Program-made: the position numbers and the translations under genes
The notes under the pieces: generated by a model
Database searches by the model: none
What the model was told of the DNA's origin: nothing
What the model saw: only the letters and a program-made list of their open reading frames with translations
Shown here: positions 1 to 5,800 of the stretch, in pieces
How positions within the stretch are numbered: the first letter of the stretch is position 1
Layout of the letters: each line of letters starts with the position of its first letter
Assembly (NCBI GenBank): GCA_002392835.1
Contig: DGHX01000001.1
Span: 1-13,085, forward strand
DNA: 13,085 nucleotides
Direction: 5' to 3'
DNA from: Prevotella sp. UBA3837
GTDB lineage: Bacteria > Bacteroidota > Bacteroidia > Bacteroidales > Bacteroidaceae

Positions 1-12
1 ACCGGAATGCGG

Positions 13-112
13 TTTGGTTGCACCGAAAGCATCTTGATTGCACCGCTGTTCATTTTGGTTGCACCTAACATGAATATCAGATAGTTAGCAGTGTTCATTT
101 TTGGTTGCACCG
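13..112 (+). repeat. Four direct TTTGGTTGCACC boxes
   Basis: Copies lie at 13-25, 33-45 (variant, TTGATTGCACCG), 54-65 and 100-112. Their GCACC cores start at 20, 40, 61 and 106, so the first three are spaced about two helical turns apart (20 and 21 bp) and the fourth lies 45 bp further on. The last two copies share a longer flank beginning TGTTCATTTT. This spacing is typical of protein-binding arrays (operators or iterons), but a dispersed intergenic repeat is equally possible. No known motif is recognised. Confidence 0.7.
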
Positions 113-130
113 CAAAAACATCTATATTGG
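100..130 (+). promoter_or_regulatory. Weak candidate promoter inside the fourth box
   Basis: TTTG at 100-103 is followed after exactly 19 bp by TATATTGG (123-130), one mismatch from the Bacteroidota -7 element TAnnTTTG. The -33-like TTTG is part of the repeated box itself. No gene follows within about 300 bp, so it would give a long leader or a small untranslated RNA. It may be a chance match. Confidence 0.2.
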
Positions 131-166
131 AATAGTTAATGAATCCTAATGGCTGCTCAGAAAAAC

Positions 167-183
167 GTCCCAGGGCCTGGGAC
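167..183. repeat. 17-bp palindrome
   Basis: GTCCCAGGGCCTGGGAC is a perfect palindrome with 8-bp arms around one central G. It is short and has no T-run, so it is not a standard terminator. It could be a protein-binding site or a dispersed palindromic repeat. Confidence 0.6.
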
Positions 184-192
184 ATTTCTGTA

Positions 193-264
193 CGGCCCTC
201 TCGTGAAAAAAAGCGGCCCTCTCGTGAAAAAAAGCGGGCCGCTCGTGAAATAATGCGGGCCGCT
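193..264 (+). repeat. 21-bp tandem repeat, about 3.4 copies
   Basis: Units 193-213 and 214-234 are identical (CGGCCCTCTCGTGAAAAAAAG). Unit 235-255 is diverged (CGGGCCGCTCGTGAAATAATG) and a partial unit CGGGCCGCT ends at 264. The 21-bp period is two DNA turns. A-runs recur once per unit, so the segment could be intrinsically curved. It lies about 200-270 bp upstream of the regulator promoter. Confidence 0.85.
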
Positions 265-325
265 TTTTCAGCAAAACAACTTGTTTTGGTGCTTCGCTGG
301 TTCTCATCGTTTAGGCAACTATTCT

Positions 326-359
326 CCCTCCACCCTCCCCCTTCCACCCTCCACCCCCC
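326..359 (-). other. Putative G-quadruplex, G-rich on the minus strand
   Basis: Five C-tracts of 3 to 6 bases, separated by 1 to 5 bases, occur on the plus strand. The minus strand therefore fits the usual pattern of four or more G3+ runs with short loops. The minus strand is the template for the rightward regulator transcript, although the tract lies upstream of that gene's promoter. Function is unknown. Confidence 0.45.
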
Positions 360-360
360 T

Positions 361-376
361 CGGTGCAACCAAAAAA
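361..376 (-). repeat. Inverted copy of the TTTGGTTGCACC box
   Basis: CGGTGCAACCAAAAAA is the reverse complement of the box repeated at 13-112, including the preceding T-run and following G. It lies about 250 bp downstream in opposite orientation. The four direct copies and this inverted copy bracket the tandem repeat and C-rich block, which hints that the bracketed segment is a unit, either a control region or a repeat element. Confidence 0.65.
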
Positions 377-381
377 TCACT

Positions 382-410
382 CACGCGTGTGCGTCGCGCG
401 CGTGCGCGTA
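382..410. other. Alternating CG/TG tract, Z-DNA prone
   Basis: Bases 382-394 and 395-410 are two runs of alternating purine and pyrimidine, mostly CG with some TG/CA, broken by a single phase shift. Such tracts favour Z-DNA under negative supercoiling. The tract ends about 50 bp before the -33 element of the regulator promoter, a place where supercoil-sensitive structure could affect initiation. Confidence 0.45.
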
Positions 411-458
411 AGAGCACATGTTTATGGTTGGTGTAAATGCAAAAAAAAGTATAATTGT

Positions 459-489
459 TTTGCGGAATCAGCTTTTTTCCCTATCTTTG
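459..489 (+). promoter_or_regulatory. Bacteroidota promoter of the regulator gene
   Basis: TTTG (459-462), a 19-bp spacer and TATCTTTG (482-489) match the sigma-ABfr consensus TTTG-N19-TAnnTTTG exactly. The transcript should begin around 494-497. That places the first in-frame ATG (455) upstream of the transcript and so excludes it as the start codon. Confidence 0.85.
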
Positions 490-556
490 CAAACGCAAGG
501 GGATGTGTAGGCCGCACTGCCAGCTAAAACAGAAAATGCTCCTTGCAGCTATGCCA

Positions 557-2458
557 ATGAAACAGAAACTATGCTACTACCTGCTGTTCGCAGTCCTGCT
601 GTCGGTCTCTGCCTGCACAGACCACAACGGCGGCGCCCCCGCCCTCACCCCCGGTGCCGACACCCTCTACACCGAGCCGAAAGCCATGAGCATATTCTGC
701 AATGAGCCTGAGCGGGCCTTGCTGCTCATCGACTCGGCGTGCATCGTGGGCAACGTGTCGGAACAGCGGGCCCTCTACCTGAAGGCCGTCACCTACTACA
801 GCGGCATGAACAACTTTCAACAGGCCGGTGAGCTGTGTCGGCAACTGATTGATCAAGCCGAGCGCAAAGGCGAGAAGGTAGACACCGCCACCCTTGCCGA
901 CACTTGGACGCTCCTGGGCAGTATTGCCAGAAACAACAGTAACCAGGCCGAGATGATACGCTGCAACAGAGAGGCATCGCGACTGGCCCACATGGCAGGC
1001 TTGAAGGATCTGGCGGCGATGGCAAGCGCCTCCATTGCCTCCGCATTGGCACAGCAGGGACAGATTGACGAAGCCATCGCCAGCCTGAAAGCCACCATTG
1101 ACGAGATGAAAGACGACCACACCTTCCAAGGTGGCATCCAGGGCTACTACAAGGCCTGCAGCAGCCTTATCTACATCTACTTTGACAACGCACGCTACGA
1201 CGACGCGGTCAACCTGTCGCAGCAGGTGCTGCAACGCATCGACGAGTTCAAAGAGCAACCCGAACGCTACACGGGCATGATAAAGGGCTTCAACCCCGAC
1301 GAGTATATCGACTTCGTGCGGGGCCAAACACTCGCTTACATTGTGGTGGCACGGGCACAGCAGGCCAATGCTGTAGAGAATGGAGTGATGACAGCCTCGA
1401 CATCGGCGGCAGCACTCTTGGCCGAGGCCCGACGCTGGGAGGCAGAGATGCGACGCACACAGTGGAGCCAGACCATCGACTGCGACCGCCTGATGGTCAC
1501 GGCCTATTCCGACATGGGCGACTGGCAACGCTTCGACGAAGTGATGGCACGCGTTGAAGCCGTTGAACAAGATACCATCAGTGTCAACTATCTGATTTTA
1601 CTTGATCTCCGCAGCAATGCCGCCAGCCAACGTGGACGCACCGCCGAGGCACTCGCCCTGCTACGACGTGCCTACATCATCAAGGACAGTCTGAACCAGC
1701 GTAATATCGATGAGCAATTGGCTCAGCAAGCCACGCTCTACCACCTGCAGGAGGAGCAGCTGGCGCGCCAGGATGCCGAGAGCGATGCCCGCTTCTTTCG
1801 CTGGATGTCCGCTGCCATCGTCCTCATCCTCGCCATTGCCCTGGCCTTCGCCCTCTACTTCTTCTACAAACGGCGGCAGACCATGAAGAAGAACCGCGTG
1901 CTGGTACACGAGATAACGGAAGCCATCAAGTATAAAGAGATGTGGGAGGCCCACCATTCTGCCCACGAGGGTAAGGCCCCCCCTTCGCCCCCCGAGGGTA
2001 CGGCCCCCCCTTCGCCCCCCGAGGGGGGCACTATAGATTCTGCCCTCCATACTGCCAACAAAACTATAGAAGCCCCCTCGGGGGCCGTAGGGGGGGCTTT
2101 AGGGGCTTCACCCTCTTCCGACGTCGCCCTCTACCAGCAGCTGCGTGATGCCATCCTGCGCGAGCAGCTATACCTCGACCCACGGCTCGACCGTCAGGCC
2201 CTCGTCGACCGCTTCGGGCTGTCGAAAGAGCGCATAGGCGCCGCCTTTGCCAAGGGCAGCCCCTTTAAGTCGCTCATCGACTTCCTCACCGACTGTCGGT
2301 TGCCCTATGCCGCCAAGCTCCTGGCCGAGCAGCCCGAACTGTCGGTGGCTGACGTGGCACGGCAGAGCGGCTTCCCCAGTGCCGACACCTTCGGTCGTAA
2401 CTTCAAGCAGCGCTACGCCCTCACGCCCTCGCAGTTCCGCGAGAACAACGGGAGGTAG
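557..2458 (+). CDS. TPR-containing, membrane-anchored AraC-type HTH regulator
   Basis: Probable transcriptional regulator that senses in the periplasm and binds DNA in the cytoplasm. Numbered from the ATG at 557 (633 aa), it begins with a lipoprotein-type signal whose lipobox ends VSAC (Cys20). A helical tetratricopeptide-repeat region follows (about 45-400), including the 'KDSLN...QLAQQATLY' segment usual just before the membrane in this family. Next are one transmembrane helix (about 415-437), a basic juxtamembrane helix, and a Pro/Gly/Ser-rich linker (about 471-520). The C-terminal AraC-type domain has two HTH motifs (about 542-565 and 595-628). The open frame extends upstream to an ATG at 455, but the promoter at 459-489 lies inside that extension. 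ATGs at 536 and 551 remain possible; 557 gives the most typical signal peptide. The likely target is the box array before the next operon. The linker is encoded by GC-rich repeat DNA, which is unusual. The family is clear; the signal and regulon are inferred. Confidence 0.88.
   Translation: MKQKLCYYLLFAVLLSVSACTDHNGGAPALTPGADTLYTEPKAMSIFCNEPERALLLIDSACIVGNVSEQRALYLKAVTYYSGMNNFQQAGELCRQLIDQAERKGEKVDTATLADTWTLLGSIARNNSNQAEMIRCNREASRLAHMAGLKDLAAMASASIASALAQQGQIDEAIASLKATIDEMKDDHTFQGGIQGYYKACSSLIYIYFDNARYDDAVNLSQQVLQRIDEFKEQPERYTGMIKGFNPDEYIDFVRGQTLAYIVVARAQQANAVENGVMTASTSAAALLAEARRWEAEMRRTQWSQTIDCDRLMVTAYSDMGDWQRFDEVMARVEAVEQDTISVNYLILLDLRSNAASQRGRTAEALALLRRAYIIKDSLNQRNIDEQLAQQATLYHLQEEQLARQDAESDARFFRWMSAAIVLILAIALAFALYFFYKRRQTMKKNRVLVHEITEAIKYKEMWEAHHSAHEGKAPPSPPEGTAPPSPPEGGTIDSALHTANKTIEAPSGAVGGALGASPSSDVALYQQLRDAILREQLYLDPRLDRQALVDRFGLSKERIGAAFAKGSPFKSLIDFLTDCRLPYAAKLLAEQPELSVADVARQSGFPSADTFGRNFKQRYALTPSQFRENNGR
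1967..2020 (+). repeat. In-frame 27-bp tandem duplication in the regulator linker
   Basis: Two 27-bp units (1967-1993 and 1994-2020) differ at one base and are followed by a partial third (GAGGG). Each encodes nine residues, EGKAPPSPP then EGTAPPSPP. As 27 is a multiple of three, copy-number change would alter linker length without breaking the frame. Confidence 0.9.
2003..2097. repeat. Imperfect 34-bp inverted repeat inside the regulator gene
   Basis: The left arm (2003-2036) and right arm (2064-2097) pair over 34 bp with 5 mismatches around a 27-bp spacer. Both arms carry the CTATAG end facing the spacer and CCCCC/GGGGG tracts outside it. The mRNA could form a very stable hairpin within the coding sequence, between the membrane segment and the HTH domain. 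It resembles a miniature palindromic element captured in frame. No target-site duplication or transposase ends were identified. Confidence 0.8.
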
Positions 2459-2460
2459 CG

Positions 2461-2499
2461 GTCCTTCTGTGCTGCAACACTGTTGCAGCACAGAAGGAC
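2461..2499. repeat. Perfect 39-bp palindrome after the regulator stop codon
   Basis: Two 19-bp arms (2461-2479 and 2481-2499) are exact reverse complements around a single C at 2480. The palindrome begins two bases after the regulator's TAG. As RNA it gives a long stem with a minimal loop. It may protect the 3' end or end transcription, but it has no following T-run, so it is not a standard intrinsic terminator. Its perfection also fits a recently inserted palindromic repeat or a dimer-binding site. A shorter stem (GACAGA 2497-2502 with TCTGTC 2514-2519) overlaps its right edge. Confidence 0.9.
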
Positions 2500-2506
2500 A
2501 GATGCT

Positions 2507-2585
2507 CCGCGCTTCTGTCTGTGGCTTCCGTCATACCGTCTTTGTGTTCCGTGAATTCGTCTGAAAGCACCCGTCAATTCGTCTG
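2507..2585 (+). promoter_or_regulatory. Four phased 15-bp boxes, candidate operator array
   Basis: Degenerate copies of one box start at 2507 (CCGCGCTTCTGTCTG), 2528 (CCGTCATACCGTCTT), 2549 (CCGTGAATTCGTCTG) and 2571 (CCGTCAATTCGTCTG). The two nearest the promoter agree at 14 of 15 bases. Compared with the better-matching of those two, the first copy agrees at 10 and the second at 11. Start-to-start spacings are 21, 21 and 22 bp, about two helical turns, so all boxes face the same side of DNA. The last box ends 4 bp before the -33 element. AraC-family activators are known to use direct repeats about 21 bp apart abutting the promoter, so the neighbouring regulator is the natural candidate ligand (inference). 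Confidence 0.6.
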
Positions 2586-2589
2586 CCCT

Positions 2590-2621
2590 CTTGCGCCGAC
2601 GGAAGATAAACACTATCTTTG
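2590..2621 (+). promoter_or_regulatory. Promoter of the three-gene secreted-protein operon
   Basis: TATCTTTG at 2614-2621 matches the Bacteroidota -7 element TAnnTTTG exactly and is the same octamer as in the regulator promoter. The upstream element is weaker: CTTG at 2590-2593, 20 bp away, instead of TTTG. A weak -33 next to a box array suits an activator-dependent promoter. The transcript should start near 2626-2629, leaving a leader of about 20 bases before the small membrane protein. Confidence 0.75.
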
Positions 2622-2648
2622 CCACAAAAATCAGCCTGATTCAAACGA

Positions 2649-2846
2649 ATGTCTATGCACAACCCGATGCTCATCCTGCTCATCTGCATCGTCGCCGTCC
2701 TCACGGTGGCCGTCATGGTGCTGCTGTGGTGCTACATCAGCAGCCAGCGGCAGATGCAGCAGAAGAACGAGGCCATCATACGTGAGATGCGACAGAACAT
2801 GCAGCTTCGCGAGGAGCTACGCAAGCAATTATTTATTAACAACTAA
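2649..2846 (+). CDS. Small single-pass membrane protein (65 aa)
   Basis: I do not recognise a named family. The protein has a short N-terminus, one strongly hydrophobic helix (about residues 7-29) and a charged, Gln/Glu/Arg-rich tail (about 32-62) likely to form a cytoplasmic amphipathic or coiled-coil helix. A second ATG at 2655 would remove two residues. It is first in the operon, about 20 bases after the predicted transcript start, and ends 14 bases before the giant gene. Its membrane-plus-tail layout resembles the regulator just upstream around its own membrane helix: 'QRQMQQKNEAIIREM' here aligns with 'RRQTMKKNRVLVHEI' there. It may therefore pair with or modulate the regulator, or be a shortened relative of such regulators. 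The promoter, position and composition support a real gene; the role is inference. Confidence 0.75.
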   Translation: MSMHNPMLILLICIVAVLTVAVMVLLWCYISSQRQMQQKNEAIIREMRQNMQLREELRKQLFINN

Positions 2847-2860
2847 AAATACAAACGTTT

Positions 2861-5800
2861 ATGGAACACGGAACAATTCACACAAAGCCGTGGTGGCGGG
2901 TGCCACTGCTGCTTCTCCTGTGCCTCATCGGAGGCAGCAGCCCCATGTGGGCCGACACCTGGCACTTCGCCGGCAACTCCGAACACGCTGTAGTGAACCA
3001 TCCCACGCTGTCCAAACCCTACATGCAGTTTGTAGGCATGTATTTTGACAAGACGAGCGGAAACAACGGCTACTTCACCAAGACGAAGCCAACGAGCTTC
3101 GCCTCAAAGATTCCCAGCAATGCTGCCGACGGCCCCGCTATGTTCATCAACGGCGAGTATCTCTGCTCGCCCATCGACGAGTTCGGATGGAATGGTGATG
3201 GCGACGGAGCCTGGAGCGCCTGCGGCAACGACACATGGTGGAAGAACACCTATACCCGCAAGATTAACGGCATCACCTACACCGTAAAGTTCTACAATCC
3301 CTACCACGTGGGCAGCACCAAGCGAATGATGGTCAACGTGCTCATCTTTGCAGACAAGTGGGTGGCTGGAACACAGTACAAAGTGACCATCGCCGGTATG
3401 TTCAAGATGAACAGTTCACAGAAGACACCCAAAGAAGAATCCTACACATGGATTTTCAACCCCCTGCCCTCATTAGGCGTCAGCAGCCCCACCGCCGAGA
3501 TGGTGAACTACACCACGATGAAGATCAGCGGCAACCTGCTCTCTGGCTACGGTCCCACCACCGTGGGCTCTTACAAAGGTGCCACTACTTCGGGTCTGTC
3601 ATGGAGCGACAACCTCACGTCAAAGCAGCCCTATAACAAGGGGACTTCATCGTTCTCCAATCAGGAGATAGACTTCTCTGAGCGTTCCGACTACTACAAC
3701 ACTGCATCGAAGTACATTGAGTATATTGTAGCCTTCAACGACTACACGCCCAGCGGCTTCAACGAGATGAGCCCTAAGGTCAACATGAACTACTACCAAT
3801 GGTACTTAAGCTATGTGCCTGGCTACATACGCGCCAAAGCTAATCCCACCGCTGTTGTTAACAACAAGTGGAGCAAGGAGGTGAAGCTCACCTGGTCCAC
3901 TGAGGGCAACAACACGGGCGGCACCTGGACCATCTACCGCTACAAGACAGCGGCAGGTGCCGGTACGCGCGAGACGATAGCCGAGAACATCAGCTACAAC
4001 ACCACGAACCGCACCGTCAGCGCGCCCACCTACGACGAGGCTTACAGCTACGAGATAGCCTTCATACCCCAGGGCGGCGTGCGCCGCAACGAGCTGACGC
4101 GCACAGCCCAGCTCACCGTGTCACGCGACTGGAACGTGAAGATTGACTCGGTGCAGGTCTATGACGAGTCGAAAATAAAGGTCAAATGGACGCACAACGC
4201 CATTGAAGATGCCAGCAGCTCGAAGCCTTATCAGCTGGTGCTGCAGCGTAAAGACAACACTTCATCGTGGATTGACGTCAAGACTATCAACATCACGAGC
4301 AAAAACACCACCGACGGCGATTTCATCGACGACTCAAACCTGACAGCCAACCGCACCTACACCTACCGGCTGAAGATTACGGTGATGGACAAGGAGTATA
4401 CCACCGACCCCAAGGGCACCTCGCTCGGCGGCTCAAAGATTCTCAGCTTCTCGGCCACACGCGGCTCCTACAGTAATATGGTGAAGCTGCAGTGGCGGGT
4501 GAAGCAGGTGGGCACCAACGTCACTAACTTCATCATCCAGCGCCGGCCCTTAGGCAGCAGCGACGACAATGCCTGGGCCGACATACACACCACCAGCGGC
4601 ACCGCCCAGGGCTACAGCTACGACGACGTGACGGCGCTGCCCGGCAGCTTCAACCAGTATAAGGTGGTGGTGTGGAGCCAGGACGGCGACGTCAGCACCA
4701 CGAGCGACGAGCAGACCACCGACGGCTTCAGCCTCACCACTGGCATGATCAGCGGCAACATCACCTACGGCACCGGCACCGCCGTAGACAGCGTGAAGGT
4801 GACGCTGAAGCAGCAGACCGCCGACGGCGACATCACCAGCGGCATGCGCTCAGTCAATCTCAGCGGCGCAGGGTCAGGCATGAAGTACTCCGCCGACAAT
4901 GCCACCCTCAAGTCACTGCTTGTAAACGACTTCTCCATTCAGATGTACGTCAATCCCAACAATAACGTGATGAATAGTAACGGTACCGAATACCGCCTAT
5001 TCGATGTGGAGTGGGCCCTCACCATCAATGTCAAATATGACGCCGCCAACCAGCGCTACCAGCTGAATGGCTATTTTGGAGGAGAAGGTTTCAACTCTCA
5101 GAACGTGTTTATTCCCGCTGGCAAATGGAGTCACATCTCGCTCGTTTACGACCACAATGCCCAGACGCTGACGTTCTATGTCACACAAGCAGGAAAAACA
5201 CTGAAAGAAGTCGTCGTCACAGGAAGGACAACGGACTGGAGCAAGTCTGACATTGCCGACTGTTTTGCCATTGGTAACGTAGGTCAGTTTACTTCACCTA
5301 CGCCATTCGATGGCTACATCGACGAGTTCCGCTTCTTCACCCGCGCTCTGACCGAGGGCGACATCCTGCGCAACTACAACCATCCGCTGGCCGGCAACGA
5401 GACGGGGCTCGCCATCTACTACCCCTTCGACGAGGGCCTCGCCGTGCAGAACCTGGCCTACGACTTCTCGCGCACTAACGGCGTGAGCAACGGTCGTCAT
5501 GCCACTGCCAAGGTGTCGGCAGCCAGCTCCACCTACATCCCCTCAGAGGACCAGATGAGCCTGATGGCCTACACCGACGTGAACGGCTACTACGAGGTGC
5601 GCGGCGTGCCCTTCTCGGGCGAAGGCACCAGCTACACCGTCATTCCCACGCTGGGCATCCATGAGTTCTCGCCCACCGTGCGCTCGCGTTACGTCAGCAT
5701 GTCGACGCTCAACCACTCGGGCGTGGACTTCGAGGATGTGTCGTCGTTCCCCGTCAGCGGAAAAGTCTTCTATGCCGGAACGGACTATCCCGTCAAGGAT

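Larger units (their letters stand above)
1..458. other. Repeat-rich intergenic region with no convincing gene
   Basis: About 460 bases before the first promoter contain no reading frame that looks like a real protein. The only sizeable plus-strand frame (139-411) is a translation of the 21-bp tandem repeat and of C-rich and CG-rich low-complexity DNA. The region instead holds, in order, TTTGGTTGCACC boxes, a 17-bp palindrome, a 21-bp tandem repeat, a C-tract block, an inverted copy of the TTTGGTTGCACC box and an alternating purine-pyrimidine tract. Whether it is the control region of the regulator gene or the 3' flank of a gene outside the window cannot be told. Confidence 0.7.

Noticed and set aside
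139..411. A 90-codon plus-strand reading frame
   Set aside because: It is a translation of the 21-bp tandem repeat (giving a 7-residue Arg/Lys-rich repeat) and of C-rich and CG-rich tracts, with no protein-like composition and no clear promoter.
455..556. N-terminal extension of the regulator from the ATG at 455
   Set aside because: The canonical promoter at 459-489 lies inside it, and the lipoprotein signal peptide begins naturally at 557.
526..577. Similar AAACAGAAA..ATGCT segments at 526-540 and 560-575, suggesting a duplicated gene start
   Set aside because: The match is short and interrupted, and could be chance in an A-rich leader.
569..1570. Long minus-strand frame (333 codons) antisense to the regulator
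   Set aside because: A mirror of GC-rich coding sequence with no recognisable domain or signal peptide; the plus-strand TPR pattern is clear.
2521..3048. Plus-strand 175-codon frame spanning the operon promoter and both gene starts
   Set aside because: It runs through the box array, promoter and the starts of two better-supported genes, with Cys/Ser/Arg-rich out-of-frame composition.
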